A stretch of DNA of 64,000 bases from Vagococcus allomyrinae (GTDB taxonomy: Bacteria; Bacillota; Bacilli; Lactobacillales; Vagococcaceae). Where the stretch lies: NCBI RefSeq assembly GCF_017829975.1, contig NZ_JAEEGA010000005.1:62001-126000 (forward strand), in the 5' to 3' direction. The notes under the pieces are model-generated. The model made no database searches and was not told the origin of the DNA. It worked only from the letters and a program-made list of their open reading frames with translations. Below, piece by piece: positions 1-9,290 of the stretch. How positions within the stretch are numbered: the first letter of the stretch is position 1; each line of letters starts with the position of its first letter. The position numbers and the translations under genes were made by a program.

Positions 1-815
1 AAGGCAAAATAAGCGTCTTTATGGTAGTAAATTCCCGTTTGGTAGGCCAAATTTAATTTAGATTGAATAACAGGTTGAACATCAACCTTCGTCAATACTT
101 TCGGCAGAAGTGCTTGTTGATAAAAAGGTTGCTCATAAGTCGGACGATCGTTAAAATCCCAGTTCTGGAAGAGCTGACCAATAACGGTCTCTTCCACATC
201 ACCAACGACGATAATATCCACTTCATCGGTCTTAAGCATCTTGTCATAATACTCTTTAAGGGTCACGGCCGTTTCAACAGAAACTGCTTCAGCCGTCCCA
301 AAACTCGGTACTTTTTGCTGCTCCGCTTCGCCAAAATAAAGAGCTTGTAAAGCCAAGGCGGCATAGCTCTGTTTATCATCATAAATAGAGGCGATGTATT
401 CCATTAAGTTCTCTTGTTCCCGCTTAAATGTGGCTTCATCAAATTGAGTGGCTGTGATGTTCGGATTGAAGATAATCTCATTTAAAAAGGCGATCGCTTC
501 TGGTAAAACAGCCTCATCGTTCGGTAAAAACTTGTCATTGACGACGTTTAAAATAACACTCATATAATGACTGTCGCCTTTTTTATTGACGTTAATACCA
601 AAACTTGCGCCGTATAAGTCGGCCAACTTTTCACTTAATTTGGTTTGGGTTGGATAAGCTTGGCTGTTCGTTTCCAGAAGACTGCTAAGTAGTGTCCGTT
701 TGCTGATCGTCTCCTCTCGTAAAGGGGCAGCAAAGCGAATCATCACGCGAATGGTTTTGTATTTATCAGTGGGGATGACATGTAAATTGACTCCTTGTTT
801 CAAGGTAATGCTCAT
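1..815 (-). CDS. yfmF: M16-family (insulinase-like) protein, YfmF-like, C-terminus off the window
   Basis: An open frame reads from an ATG at 813-815, preceded by AGGAAG, to the window edge, so the C-terminal part is missing. The translation begins MSITLKQGVNLHVIPTDKYK and continues with RFAAPLREETISKRTLLSSL, the pattern of the YfmF branch of the M16 peptidase fold (known from family memory, not searched). No HxxEH zinc motif is visible in the N-terminal half, as expected for the non-catalytic YfmF partner, which usually pairs with a YfmH protease. Recent annotations link this pair to EF-P modification. The first 271 codons are present; family members are about 420 aa. The partner gene would lie to the left of the window. 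Confidence 0.75.
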   Translation of the reverse strand, partial: MSITLKQGVNLHVIPTDKYKTIRVMIRFAAPLREETISKRTLLSSLLETNSQAYPTQTKLSEKLADLYGASFGINVNKKGDSHYMSVILNVVNDKFLPNDEAVLPEAIAFLNEIIFNPNITATQFDEATFKREQENLMEYIASIYDDKQSYAALALQALYFGEAEQQKVPSFGTAEAVSVETAVTLKEYYDKMLKTDEVDIIVVGDVEETVIGQLFQNWDFNDRPTYEQPFYQQALLPKVLTKVDVQPVIQSKLNLAYQTGIYYHKDAYFA

Positions 816-1050
816 TAATTTCTTCCTACTTTCCGCTAGTCTCTCTTTATATAATAGTAGATTAAAAATACGATGGCAAAGGTCTGCCATCATCTTAAGG
901 ATTTCCTTACTAATTTTAGCATGAAAACCCGAATTATCTAATTACAGTTTCATTACTAATCATAGCATAAACTTAACCATTATGACACTCTTACCTTTGT
1001 TCGTTTTTCGTGATATATTCGGACATTTCATCAATTAAATGCCTATTTCT

Positions 1051-1078
1051 TTGGTTTTTTTGTCATTTTTTGTATAAT
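1051..1078 (+). promoter_or_regulatory. Probable sigma-A promoter of mscL
   Basis: TTGGTT and TATAAT are separated by 16 bp, and the -10 lies about 30 bp before the mscL start codon. The -35 is imperfect. Confidence 0.5.
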
Positions 1079-1108
1079 TAACTTATAAACATTGAAAGGA
1101 GTTTAGTT

Positions 1109-1564
1109 ATGATAAAAGAATTTAAGGAATTTATCATGCGAGGCAATGTGTTGGACTTGGCAGTAGGGGTTGTCATTGGAGGCGCGTTTACCGCCATCGT
1201 TAACAGCATCGTGACTGGTCTGATTACACCGATTGTTGCGTTAGTGATTAAATTGATTACTAAGAGTAAAGATGGCAAAATTGAAGGCCTCAGCGTCAAA
1301 TTTAATGGTGTCACTTTTGATTTTGACCTAGTTATTTCTGCTATTATCACCTTTTTAATTACAGCCTTCGTTGTCTTTATGATTGTTAAAGTCGTTAACA
1401 AAGCCCGAGAAGCCGTTATCAAACCGGTAGAAGAAGTGGATTTGGAAGATGAATTTGAACAAACAGAAAAATTATTAACTGAAATTCGTGATTTACTGGC
1501 ACAGCAAGCTAGCACGACTGGCACTAGCACAACATCGGCACAACCAAAAGATCCTATCGATTAG
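1109..1564 (+). CDS. mscL: Large-conductance mechanosensitive channel MscL
   Basis: The 151-aa protein starts MIKEFKEFIMRGNVLDLAVG, the classic MscL amphipathic N-terminus followed by TM1 (about residues 15-45). TM2 lies about residues 72-97 (LVISAIITFLITAFVVFMIV), and a charged C-terminal bundle helix with a Thr/Ser-rich tail follows. MscL forms a pentameric channel in the cytoplasmic membrane that opens under membrane tension and releases solutes during hypo-osmotic shock. The start has a good ribosome site (GAAAGGAG). It is the only plus-strand gene in the first 31 kb, has its own promoter, and converges on prs across a shared terminator. Length is normal. Confidence 0.97.
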   Translation: MIKEFKEFIMRGNVLDLAVGVVIGGAFTAIVNSIVTGLITPIVALVIKLITKSKDGKIEGLSVKFNGVTFDFDLVISAIITFLITAFVVFMIVKVVNKAREAVIKPVEEVDLEDEFEQTEKLLTEIRDLLAQQASTTGTSTTSAQPKDPID

Positions 1565-1633
1565 GATAAATAGCCAAGGCAAGATGGCAATAGAAACTTC
1601 TTTCTATCCTCGATTTAACGCCCTTTCCAACCT

Positions 1634-1681
1634 AAAAGAACCATGAAAACGAGATCCTCTCTCATTTCCATGGTTCTTTTT
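1634..1681. terminator. Bidirectional terminator between mscL and prs
   Basis: Inverted repeat with arms AAGAACCATGAAAA and TTTCCATGGTTCTT, flanked by A-run and T-run, so it can serve both converging genes. Confidence 0.75.
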
Positions 1682-1710
1682 ACGGGCAGGCATTGGCCTG
1701 ACGATTGTCA

Positions 1711-2685
1711 TTAGCTCGTGTGCTTTTGTTCAAACAGCGGGCTAACCGGTTTATTTTCGTGGATGCGTTTAATGGCATCGCCAATTAATGCGCCCACACT
1801 GACTTCTTCAATTTTCTCAATACGGTTTTCCTCAGGTAAGTAGATTGAATCAGTCACAATGACTTTTTCAATCGGTGAATCTTGCAGACGTTCCATCGCT
1901 GGCCCAGATAAAACTGGATGGGTACAGCTGGCTAAAACTTCCACTGCACCAGCTTCTTTTAAGGCTTTCGCCGCTAAGGTAATCGTACCTGCTGTGTCAA
2001 TCATGTCATCGATAATAATACATTTTTTGCCGTCAACATTTCCAATGATATTCATCACTTCTGCCACATTTGCTTTTGGACGACGTTTGTCGATAATCGC
2101 AATCGGTGCTTTTAGGAATTCTGCTAACTTACGGGCACGGGTCACACCACCGTGGTCTGGTGAAACAACCACTGTGTCATCTCCCACGTAACCGTGAGTA
2201 ATAAAGTAATCAGCTAAAAGCGGTGCTGCCATTAAGTGGTCAACAGGAATATCAAAGAATCCTTGAATTTGAACCGCGTGCAAATCAAGGGTTAAAACCC
2301 GCGTAGCACCAGCGGCTGTTAGCATATTGGCCACTAACTTGGCTGTGATCGGTTCACGAGAACGAGCTTTACGATCTTGACGGGCATAACCATAATAAGG
2401 CATGACCACATTAATCGTTTTGGCACTAGCTCTCTTTAACGCATCAATCATAATTAACAGTTCCATTAAATTATCATTGACTGGGTAGCTCGTTGACTGA
2501 ATTAAGTAAACATGATCACCACGAATACTTTCTTCAATGTTAATTTGAATTTCGCCATCACTAAATTGACTTACTGATGATTTGCCTAGCTCAACTCCGA
2601 CAGCTTCTGCAATCTTTTCTGCTAACTTCTTGTTAGAGTTAAGTGAAAATATTTTCAGTCTTGGATCAAAGTAATGTTTCGACAT
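1711..2685 (-). CDS. prs: Ribose-phosphate pyrophosphokinase (PRPP synthetase)
   Basis: Makes PRPP from ribose 5-phosphate and ATP for nucleotide, His and Trp synthesis. I take the start at the ATG at 2683-2685 ([20 protein letters not shown]), 8 bases after GGAGGT; the open frame extends 25 codons upstream without a ribosome site. The 324 aa match the class I length. Visible motifs are the ATP-binding region with [27 protein letters not shown], and the PRPP loop [13 protein letters not shown]. The gene follows glmU on the same strand with a 90-base gap, the usual Firmicutes order, so cotranscription is likely. Confidence 0.97.
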   Translation of the reverse strand: MSKHYFDPRLKIFSLNSNKKLAEKIAEAVGVELGKSSVSQFSDGEIQINIEESIRGDHVYLIQSTSYPVNDNLMELLIMIDALKRASAKTINVVMPYYGYARQDRKARSREPITAKLVANMLTAAGATRVLTLDLHAVQIQGFFDIPVDHLMAAPLLADYFITHGYVGDDTVVVSPDHGGVTRARKLAEFLKAPIAIIDKRRPKANVAEVMNIIGNVDGKKCIIIDDMIDTAGTITLAAKALKEAGAVEVLASCTHPVLSGPAMERLQDSPIEKVIVTDSIYLPEENRIEKIEEVSVGALIGDAIKRIHENKPVSPLFEQKHTS

Positions 2686-2775
2686 GAGGACCTCCGCTTT
2701 CTTTTTTGAGAAATTATTTGCTTCCTTATAAATAGTAGTCATTTTCCGGATGAAAATCAAGGGTAAAGGGCGAAA

Positions 2776-4149
2776 TTATTGCGAATAAGGCAATTTTTTT
2801 GCATAATCCGCTTTATTTACTTGTCGAGCACGGCCAATTGCCAAAGAATCCGCTGGCACATCTTCCGTAATCGTCGAGCCTGCTGCTGTAAATGCCCGGT
2901 CACCAACGTTAACTGGAGAGACGATTCCCGTCTGACATCCTAAGAATACATCGTCGCCAATAGTCGAGTGATGTTTGGCTTTGCCATCATAATTAACAAA
3001 GACCGTGCCACAGCCAACGTTGACATTTTTGCCAACAGTAGCATCGCCGATATAGGTTAAGTGGCCAACTTTGGTCTCTTCACCAAGTGAGGCGTTTTTA
3101 ACTTCTACAAAATTGCCAACATGGACGCGCTTAGCTAAAACAGCCCCTGGACGTAAGCGACCAAATGGTCCAACGTCACTTTCCGCTCCGACTTGTGCGC
3201 CTTCAATATGAGAGGAGCGGATCGTCACATCGTCACCAATCACACTGTCAATAATTTCTGAATTGGCGCCGATAAAACAGCCTGTCCCAACGGTCGTGGA
3301 ACCTTTCAATTGAACGCCTGCCTCAATCAATGTGTCGTTGCCAATCACCACATCAGCATCGATATATGTCGCTTCCGGGTTAACAAAGGTCACTCCGTTG
3401 ACCATGTGTCCGTGATTAATGCGGCGACGCATCGTCGCCGTCGCTTCTGCTAAAGCTAAACGATCGTTAATTCCGATAGCATCTTGCAAATCTGCCATCT
3501 TATAGGCCGAAATAACCTCGCCTTGAGATTGCAAAATACCAATCACATCTGGCAGATAATACTCGCCTTGAGCGTTGTGATTGCCCACTTGATCAAGAGC
3601 CGCAAACAACGCTTGATTATCAAAGCAAAATGTCCCTGTGTTAATTTCCTGTGTCAGACGTTCTTCTGGCGTTGCATCTTTTTCTTCCACAATTTTTTCG
3701 ACTTGAGTGTTAGTCCCGCGGATAATCCGACCGTAGCCAAAAGGAACTTCCGCGTGAGCGGTTAAAATCGTCGCTTTCGCCCCTGTCCCTTCATGCTCTG
3801 CAAATAAGGCATCCAACGTCTCAGTCGTAATGAGCGGCGTGTCGCCACAAATGACCAAGGTCGTGCCCTCCTTACCAGCCAATTGGTCTTTCGTCATCAT
3901 GACGGCATGACCTGTTCCTAGTTGTTCGGCTTGCAAAGCAAATTCCGAACGTTCGCCTAACTTGGCCTTAACCTCTTCCGCACCAAAGCCGACAACGGTC
4001 ACGACCTTCTCAGGTGTCAGTTGTTCCACATTGCCTAGAACATGCTCCACCATTGATTTTCCGGCGATTTGATGTAACACTTTATACGTTTTGGATTTCA
4101 TCCGCGAGCCTTGACCCGCAGCCAAAATAATGGCATATCGTTTATTCAC
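2776..4149 (-). CDS. glmU: Bifunctional N-acetylglucosamine-1-phosphate uridyltransferase / glucosamine-1-phosphate acetyltransferase
   Basis: Catalyses the last two steps to UDP-GlcNAc, the precursor of peptidoglycan and teichoic acid linkage units. The N-terminal pyrophosphorylase domain shows LAAGQGSRMKSKTYKVLHQI at residues 9-28 (nucleotide loop), then GEYYLPDV and the linker arm. From about residue 250 the left-handed beta-helix acetyltransferase domain carries hexapeptide repeats and ends with GRARQVNK. The 457 aa are full length. The start codon is GTG (4147-4149) behind GAGGGGG. It sits between purR and prs. Confidence 0.97.
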   Translation of the reverse strand: MNKRYAIILAAGQGSRMKSKTYKVLHQIAGKSMVEHVLGNVEQLTPEKVVTVVGFGAEEVKAKLGERSEFALQAEQLGTGHAVMMTKDQLAGKEGTTLVICGDTPLITTETLDALFAEHEGTGAKATILTAHAEVPFGYGRIIRGTNTQVEKIVEEKDATPEERLTQEINTGTFCFDNQALFAALDQVGNHNAQGEYYLPDVIGILQSQGEVISAYKMADLQDAIGINDRLALAEATATMRRRINHGHMVNGVTFVNPEATYIDADVVIGNDTLIEAGVQLKGSTTVGTGCFIGANSEIIDSVIGDDVTIRSSHIEGAQVGAESDVGPFGRLRPGAVLAKRVHVGNFVEVKNASLGEETKVGHLTYIGDATVGKNVNVGCGTVFVNYDGKAKHHSTIGDDVFLGCQTGIVSPVNVGDRAFTAAGSTITEDVPADSLAIGRARQVNKADYAKKLPYSQ

Positions 4150-4215
4150 ATTTATTTCCCCCTCATTTTGAGTATTAATTCCAAGTTACCGCCGCTTCTG
4201 ATCCTTGTCAGAGCA

Positions 4216-4295
4216 GCCAGACCAATCGGTAACAAAATTGGTCTAGATGGCTATTCTCAGCTAGATCGTTCCTCTGCTATCATTCAATAGAACGA
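4216..4295 (-). other. Two consecutive hairpins in the purR-glmU gap
   Basis: The gap contains two separate inverted repeats: AGACCAAT / ATTGGTCT (extended by AGCC / GGCT) and ATCGTTC / GAACGAT. Neither is followed by a clear T-run on the minus strand, so they may be processing or attenuation structures rather than a terminator. Confidence 0.4.
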
Positions 4296-4321
4296 TGCCT
4301 CTACAGCTGTCACTTTCTATT

Positions 4322-5137
4322 TTACTCAAAATACGTGCCTGGGACAACCTTAATTGTTTTGGTATGGGTGTCCACATCTTTCACACACAATAGCGAATTG
4401 TATTCATCAATCACGCGGCGTCCACTAAAGGTTGATTCAGCAAAGACGGTAATGCCGACTAATTCCGCTTCAAACTCTTCAATCAAGCCCTTCATTCCAT
4501 TAACCGTGCCGCCGCCTTTCATAAAGTCATCCACCACTAAAACGCGAGATCCCCGTTTTAAGCTGCGTTTGGATAGCTCCATCTTTTCAATTCGCTGGGA
4601 TGAGCCGGAAACGTAGTTCACGCTAACCGTTGACCCTTCCGTAATTTTGGAATCACGACGAACGATCACAAACGGAGCATTCAAGTGATAAGAAACAGCT
4701 TGGGCAATCGGAACGCCTTTAGTCGCAACGGTCATCACGGCATCAATTTTTTGATCTTTGTACTTGGACGCTATGATTTGGCCGACTTGTCTTAATAGAT
4801 CTGGTTCACCAAGTAAATCAGATAAATAAACGTAGCCACCCGGAAGCAAACGATCTTGCTCTGATAAACGTTCACACAGTCCATCAACAATTTCTTTCGC
4901 CTGTTCTGTCGAAATCTCCGGGATAAAGCGAACACCGCCAGCAGCTCCAGGAATTGTTTCCAATATGCCCGTCCCTCTGGTTTTGAATGTCCGTTTAATA
5001 ATACCTAAATCCTCACTAATTGACGATTTAGCCGAACTGTATCTTTTTGCAAAAAAAGTTAAAGAAATTAATGTATGCGGATGTTCCAATAAATACTGTG
5101 TCATGTCGATCAATCGCTCACTTCTTCTAACTTTCAT
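4322..5137 (-). CDS. purR: Purine operon regulator PurR (phosphoribosyltransferase type)
   Basis: DNA-binding regulator of purine genes that senses PRPP. Residues 1-75 form the winged helix (MKVRRSERLIDMTQYLLEHP ... SAKSSISEDLGIIK). The rest is a type I phosphoribosyltransferase fold with VLVVDDFMKGGGTVNGM as PRPP loop. The 271 aa start at ATG 5135-5137 after GAGGTG; a 10-codon upstream extension in frame lacks a better ribosome site and does not match the family N-terminus. In Bacillus this protein represses, while in lactococci the homologue activates with PRPP; which applies here is unknown. It lies downstream of the zinc transporter and upstream of glmU. Confidence 0.95.
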   Translation of the reverse strand: MKVRRSERLIDMTQYLLEHPHTLISLTFFAKRYSSAKSSISEDLGIIKRTFKTRGTGILETIPGAAGGVRFIPEISTEQAKEIVDGLCERLSEQDRLLPGGYVYLSDLLGEPDLLRQVGQIIASKYKDQKIDAVMTVATKGVPIAQAVSYHLNAPFVIVRRDSKITEGSTVSVNYVSGSSQRIEKMELSKRSLKRGSRVLVVDDFMKGGGTVNGMKGLIEEFEAELVGITVFAESTFSGRRVIDEYNSLLCVKDVDTHTKTIKVVPGTYFE

Positions 5138-5222
5138 ATCTGTCACCTCTTCTACTTTATTATTCACATCATATTATATGATTAATTTCGTGAAAATCCT
5201 AGTCTTTTCTCTATTTTCTTAT

Positions 5223-5275
5223 AAAACGTTCGTCAATCCTAATTTTATGCTCAATCGCCAGCTGAAAACGTTCAC
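5223..5275 (-). promoter_or_regulatory. Possible PurBox-like direct repeat upstream of purR
   Basis: On the minus strand GACGAACGTTTT and GTGAACGTTTTC occur about 41 bp apart upstream of purR. They share the GAACGTTTT core and recall the CGAAC core of PurBoxes, but do not match the full consensus. Confidence 0.3.
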
Positions 5276-5313
5276 TGTTTGAGTTAACTTCCACTAAATT
5301 CACGTTTCCATGT

Positions 5314-5358
5314 AAAAAAACTCTTAGCTGTCGACTTTTTCGCAACAACTAAGAGCTT
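5314..5358 (-). terminator. Terminator of the zinc ABC transporter genes
   Basis: On the minus strand CTCTTAG and CTAAGAG close a long hairpin that is followed by seven T, directly after the permease stop codon. Confidence 0.7.
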
Positions 5359-5362
5359 TTGA

Positions 5363-6190
5363 TTAATTTCCAGAGGACACTTTCTTTTTCACCAAGACCT
5401 TTTTTAAGATCATCACAAGCAAAAATAGCAAAATAAAGATTAACGTGATGGTCGCCCCTGGTGGCGTATCCACCTGATAAGAAGTCACTAAGCCTGATAA
5501 CATGCCGACCAAGCCAATGATCACGCTGATCATTAAGACCCGATTAAAACTGCGACCAATCCGCATGGAGATCGCCGCTGGCAAGACCATAATCGCTGAT
5601 ACTAGTAAGGCACCGGCAATGGGAATCATCACGGTAATTGCTATCCCGGTGATCACGTTGAATAAGAGCGACATCCAGCGGACAGGTAAGCCATCCACAT
5701 GGGCGGTGTCCTCATCGAAGGTTAAGACATACATCGGTCGCTTAAAGAGCACAAAAAGCACGACTAAAGCGATTAAAAGAACCCCCAGGATTATCACTTG
5801 ATCCCAACTGATGGTGACAATCGAGCCAAATAAGTATTGTTGAATGCGCATGGAGGAGTTCCCTTTGTTCGCATTCATCAGCACCAGAGCTGTGGCTAAA
5901 CCACCAGACATCAAAATCGCTGTTGAAACTTCTGAGTAGGTGCTGTAAATCATCCGCAAGTATTCCAAAATAATAGCAGCAATCACCACCACGACAAGGG
6001 TCGTTAAGGTCGGATTAAGATTGACGAAAAACCCCAAGGCAATCCCTGCCAAAGAAACGTGGGACAAGGTGTCCGCTAATAATGACTGACGCCTCACAAC
6101 TAAAAAGACACCTAACATCGGCGCGATAACTGCCATAAAACTCGCCGCTAAAAGGGCTCTTCTCATGAACTCATATGAAAACATCTCCAT
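5363..6190 (-). CDS. adcB: Metal (zinc) ABC transporter, membrane permease
   Basis: The 275-aa protein is an ABC-3 family permease (ZnuB/AdcB/MntB) with seven to eight membrane segments. Recognisable stretches are [20 protein letters not shown] near residues 28-47 and [18 protein letters not shown] around residue 190, typical of zinc/manganese importers. It moves the metal across the membrane using the ATPase encoded just upstream, whose 3' end it overlaps by 28 bases. No binding protein is encoded nearby, so a lipoprotein elsewhere must serve it. The assignment to zinc rather than manganese rests on synteny remembered from Enterococcus and on the Zur-like box. Confidence 0.88.
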   Translation of the reverse strand: MEMFSYEFMRRALLAASFMAVIAPMLGVFLVVRRQSLLADTLSHVSLAGIALGFFVNLNPTLTTLVVVVIAAIILEYLRMIYSTYSEVSTAILMSGGLATALVLMNANKGNSSMRIQQYLFGSIVTISWDQVIILGVLLIALVVLFVLFKRPMYVLTFDEDTAHVDGLPVRWMSLLFNVITGIAITVMIPIAGALLVSAIMVLPAAISMRIGRSFNRVLMISVIIGLVGMLSGLVTSYQVDTPPGATITLIFILLFLLVMILKKVLVKKKVSSGN

Positions 6191-6846
6191 TCTGAGTCCT
6201 CCTTTCTGACTAAGCGAATATGGCGATCTGCGTAATTTTTTATGTCTTCGTGATCGTGGGTAATCATCAAAATAGCTTTGCCATGATCATGGGCATTGTG
6301 CCGCAACAACTCATAAAAATCGCCGCGAGAGCCTTCGTCCATGCCCGTCGTCGGTTCATCTAAGACAAATAAATCAGGGTCTGTCGCAAAAATCCGCGCC
6401 AAGCAAATTCGCTGCTTTTGCCCCCCTGATAATTCGCCAATTCGCCGGTCCCGCATCTCCCACATACCGACTGATTTTAAGGCTTTCTCAACATGCTGGT
6501 GATCCTTATCCGAGAAACGCTTAAACCACTTTCCGCGCTGAAAACGACCTGATTGCACTAATTCCAACACCGTACTTGGAAAACCAGCATTAAAAGACGC
6601 CACTTGTTGAGGAATATAGCCGATGCTTAACGGTTCCCCCTGAGTGTTTTTTTTGGCGAGCTTGACCGTTCCTTCAGCTGGTTGTAAGAGCCCTAAAGTA
6701 TTGCGAATTAAGGTGGATTTGGCCGCACCATTCTCCCCTGTCAAAATCACAAACTCTCCAGGATCAACGTAATAGGATATATCTTGTAAGACTGGCTCTT
6801 CGCCATAATAAAAGGTTAAATGGTTAACATCTATATAGTGTGCCAC
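6163..6846 (-). CDS. adcC: Metal (zinc) ABC transporter, ATP-binding protein
   Basis: ATPase partner of the ABC-3 permease. With the chosen start it has 227 aa. The Walker A motif reads GENGAAKST (the second Gly of the usual GxGKS is Ala), the signature is LSGGQKQR, and Walker B is [10 protein letters not shown] with the H-loop MITHDHED. I choose the GTG at 6844-6846 ([15 protein letters not shown]) because AAAGGAG lies 9 bases before it; the open frame extends 27 codons upstream over the promoter region and the Zur-like palindrome. The gene is first in a two-gene unit. The Walker A substitution is conservative, so activity is expected. Confidence 0.9.
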   Translation of the reverse strand: MAHYIDVNHLTFYYGEEPVLQDISYYVDPGEFVILTGENGAAKSTLIRNTLGLLQPAEGTVKLAKKNTQGEPLSIGYIPQQVASFNAGFPSTVLELVQSGRFQRGKWFKRFSDKDHQHVEKALKSVGMWEMRDRRIGELSGGQKQRICLARIFATDPDLFVLDEPTTGMDEGSRGDFYELLRHNAHDHGKAILMITHDHEDIKNYADRHIRLVRKEDSEWRCFHMSS

Positions 6847-6887
6847 TGATTGACTCCTTTCTCGAGGTCTGTTCTCTAAATGCAAAA

Positions 6888-6900
6888 CGTAAAGATTACG
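6888..6900 (-). promoter_or_regulatory. Zur-like palindromic operator
   Basis: CGTAAAGATTACG has perfect 5-bp arms and resembles the TCGTAATNATTACGA box of Zur (Fur family). It lies just downstream of the predicted -10 of the zinc transporter genes, where a repressor would block transcription. The outer bases do not match the full consensus. Confidence 0.5.
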
Positions 6901-6917
6901 CTTTGAAGACAATATGT

Positions 6918-6947
6918 AGAATACCACCTTGTCACAGACTTCGTCAA
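6918..6947 (-). promoter_or_regulatory. Probable promoter of the zinc transporter genes
   Basis: On the minus strand TTGACG and TATTCT are separated by 18 bp, about 70 bp before the GTG start of the ATPase gene. Confidence 0.5.
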
Positions 6948-6989
6948 GTAAAAAACACTTATTTTTCGAGTTTAACGGATGGATTGTTC

Positions 6990-7018
6990 AAAAAAAGCTA
7001 GGTCCCCCCAGCTTTTTC
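6990..7018 (-). terminator. Terminator of ispE
   Basis: AAAAAGCT and AGCTTTTT arms flank a C-rich loop, with a T-run on the minus strand directly after the ispE stop codon. Confidence 0.75.
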
Positions 7019-7022
7019 ACTA

Positions 7023-7880
7023 TTATCCTTGTTTAAGAGTCCGCACAATATGGACATCCTGACAAAACCCTTTTAAGCCATTACTTACTCGCTGGGCCCG
7101 TGAGTATTTTTCGCATAAAGCAAAAACCGTCGGGCCACTGCCACTCATCAACGCAGCGTCAGCGCCAAATTTAATCATCTTATCTTTAATCTGTTGAACG
7201 ATCGGGTGTTTCTGAATGGTGACTGACTCCAAGGAATTTCCTAAGTGTTTGACCATCTCGTGATAATCTTGAGCAACGACGGCTGCTTCAATGGCGTCAA
7301 TGTCGGGATGATGTATGTCATTAAATGAGAGGCTTCCAAAGACTGTTCGCGTCGAGACACTAATCCGTGGTTTCACCATGACCACCCAACACTGAGGCAT
7401 GGCTGGCAGTGGTTTTAAGACATCTCCACGGCCACTGACCACCGCCGTATTGCCACGGACACAATAAGGCACGTCTGAGCCCACATCCACCGCTAGCACA
7501 GCCAACTCATCCAAGCTTAACCCCAGCTGCCACAAACGATTCAACCCTCTCAGGGTAGCGGCGGCATCACTGCTTCCGCCGGCTAAGCCAGCCGCTACAG
7601 GAATCCGTTTACGGACACTGACGTGAACGCCTTTTTCGATGCCGTAAGCTTTTTTTAGCACTTGCGCCGCTTGATAAATATGATTTCGCTTATCCACAGG
7701 TAAAAAACTACTGTCAGTTTCAATGATAACCTCATCTTGTGGCAGTTCACGAAAGACTAATTTATCGGCCAAGTCAACACTCGACATGATCATCTTTAAT
7801 TCATGATAGCCGTCGTCTCGTTTATATAATGCATCCAACCCTAAATTTATCTTGGCTGGCGCCTTTTCAATTATCTCCAT
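7023..7880 (-). CDS. ispE: 4-diphosphocytidyl-2-C-methyl-D-erythritol kinase
   Basis: GHMP kinase of the non-mevalonate (MEP) isoprenoid pathway; phosphorylates CDP-methylerythritol. The start MEIIEKAPAKINLGLDALYK is typical, the ATP loop is PVAAGLAGGSSDAAATLRG at about residues 93-111, and MSGSGPTVFAL forms motif 3. The 285 aa are full length. I choose ATG 7878-7880, 6 bases after TTAGGTG; a GTG three codons upstream overlaps that ribosome site. Many lactic acid bacteria use the mevalonate route and keep ispE only as a relic, so its role here depends on whether the rest of the MEP pathway exists. Confidence 0.93.
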   Translation of the reverse strand: MEIIEKAPAKINLGLDALYKRDDGYHELKMIMSSVDLADKLVFRELPQDEVIIETDSSFLPVDKRNHIYQAAQVLKKAYGIEKGVHVSVRKRIPVAAGLAGGSSDAAATLRGLNRLWQLGLSLDELAVLAVDVGSDVPYCVRGNTAVVSGRGDVLKPLPAMPQCWVVMVKPRISVSTRTVFGSLSFNDIHHPDIDAIEAAVVAQDYHEMVKHLGNSLESVTIQKHPIVQQIKDKMIKFGADAALMSGSGPTVFALCEKYSRAQRVSNGLKGFCQDVHIVRTLKQG

Positions 7881-8000
7881 GCTTTTCACCTAACTTTTCC
7901 AGTCATAATCTTTCATATTATACCTTATTAAACTGAAAATAGAAACGCTAGAGGGTTGTCTTTAACAGAAAAAATAAGTCCTCCTTCGATAAGCCTCTAA

Positions 8001-8031
8001 AAAAAGCTGGCAAGTTCCCCTGCCAGCTTTT
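8001..8031 (-). terminator. Terminator of pepT
   Basis: Perfect inverted repeat AAAAGCTGGCA / TGCCAGCTTTT with flanking A and T runs, 3 bases after the pepT stop codon. Confidence 0.85.
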
Positions 8032-8033
8032 AA

Positions 8034-9260
8034 TTAAATCCCCGATGTATTTAGTTTGATTAGCTCCACAAGCGTAGCCACGGTCTTTTCCATGGCTTCC
8101 AAAGTAATAAATTCATATTGTCCATGGAAGTTTTCACCACCAGTAAAGATGTTAGGGGTTGGAATGCCTTTAAAGGAGATTTTCGACCCATCCGTTCCGC
8201 CTCTAAAAGGCGTCACAATTGGGGTGATCCCTTGGTTTTCCATGGCTTTCAAGGCCAGCTCCACAGGATAGAAGTCCGCTTTGATGATATCTCCCATATT
8301 GTAATACTGATCGGTTAGTTCAATGTGTAGACGAGGTTTATCTAAGGTGGCATTAATCGCCACCACCTGATCAACTAAAAATTGCTTCCGTTCTGCAAAT
8401 TTCTGTGCATCATGGTCACGAACAATATAGACCAGTTCCGCCTTATCAATGGTCCCTGTGAAATTATGTAACAGATAAAAGCCCTCATATCCAGCTGTTT
8501 TCTCTGGTACTTCATCTTGTGGCAAACGATCGTCCAACTGCTTGCCTAACTTATTAGCGTTGATCAAGCTGCCTTTAGCTGTTCCCGGATGAACACTCAC
8601 ACCGTCAATGGTGATCACTGCTTGGGCGGCATTAAAGGTCTCATATTCCAAATGGCCGACTGTGCCACTGTCAATCGTATAGGCGTATTTGGCACGAAAT
8701 TGTTCCGCATCAAATAAATCAGCTCCTCGACCAATTTCTTCGTCAGGCCCAAAGGCTAAACGAATTTCTCCATGAGGAATTTCAGGGTTTTTTAAGAAAT
8801 ACTCGACTGCGCCAATAATTTCCACAATTCCCGCTTTATCATCGGCTCCCAATAAGGTAGTTCCATCGGTAGTAATCAAAGTTTGACCCACGTAATTTTT
8901 TAAGTTGGGAAAGTCAGACACTGACAAAACCAATTCTTTTTCTGCATGAAGAACCACATCTTGGCCATCGTAATTTTCATGAACTTGAGGCGAAATGCCC
9001 TCTGCTGAATAGTCGGCTGTGTCCACATGGGCAATCAAGCCAATAACAGGCCCAGCTGATGGACCATTGGCAGGCAATGTGGCTGTTACAAAACTGTTCT
9101 TCTCCAAGTATTCCACTTCTGATAACCCCAGTTCCCGTAAATCATCGGCTAGTTGCTTTGCGAATTCCACCTGACTGTAGGTCGTTGGCACTGTTTGACT
9201 GCTGGCATCTGATCGGGTGTTGATCTTAGTGTATCGGATAAATCGTTCTAATAAACTCAC
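8034..9260 (-). CDS. pepT: Peptidase T (tripeptide aminopeptidase)
   Basis: Cytoplasmic M20 metallopeptidase that removes the N-terminal residue of tripeptides. The 408 aa are full length. Di-zinc site residues are visible in GLIAHVDTADYS (residues about 75-86), TLLGADDKAGIVEI (about 133-146) and DEEIGRGAD (about 173-181, catalytic Glu). The C-terminal GGTDGSKISFKGIP ... GGENFHGQYEF carries the last ligand. It lies 30 bases downstream of an oligopeptide-binding lipoprotein gene on the same strand, so peptide capture and digestion are probably coexpressed under the T-box leader. Confidence 0.96.
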   Translation of the reverse strand: MSLLERFIRYTKINTRSDASSQTVPTTYSQVEFAKQLADDLRELGLSEVEYLEKNSFVTATLPANGPSAGPVIGLIAHVDTADYSAEGISPQVHENYDGQDVVLHAEKELVLSVSDFPNLKNYVGQTLITTDGTTLLGADDKAGIVEIIGAVEYFLKNPEIPHGEIRLAFGPDEEIGRGADLFDAEQFRAKYAYTIDSGTVGHLEYETFNAAQAVITIDGVSVHPGTAKGSLINANKLGKQLDDRLPQDEVPEKTAGYEGFYLLHNFTGTIDKAELVYIVRDHDAQKFAERKQFLVDQVVAINATLDKPRLHIELTDQYYNMGDIIKADFYPVELALKAMENQGITPIVTPFRGGTDGSKISFKGIPTPNIFTGGENFHGQYEFITLEAMEKTVATLVELIKLNTSGI

Positions 9261-9290
9261 TGACTTTCCTTCTTTCTCTGAAAAATACCG

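Noticed and set aside
63-924. Plus-strand frames at 63-350 and 700-924
   Set aside because: They lie opposite the convincing M16-family frame on the minus strand.
1078-1530. 150-codon frame opposite mscL
   Set aside because: Shadow of mscL; Ser/Thr/Asn-rich translation without family features or ribosome site.
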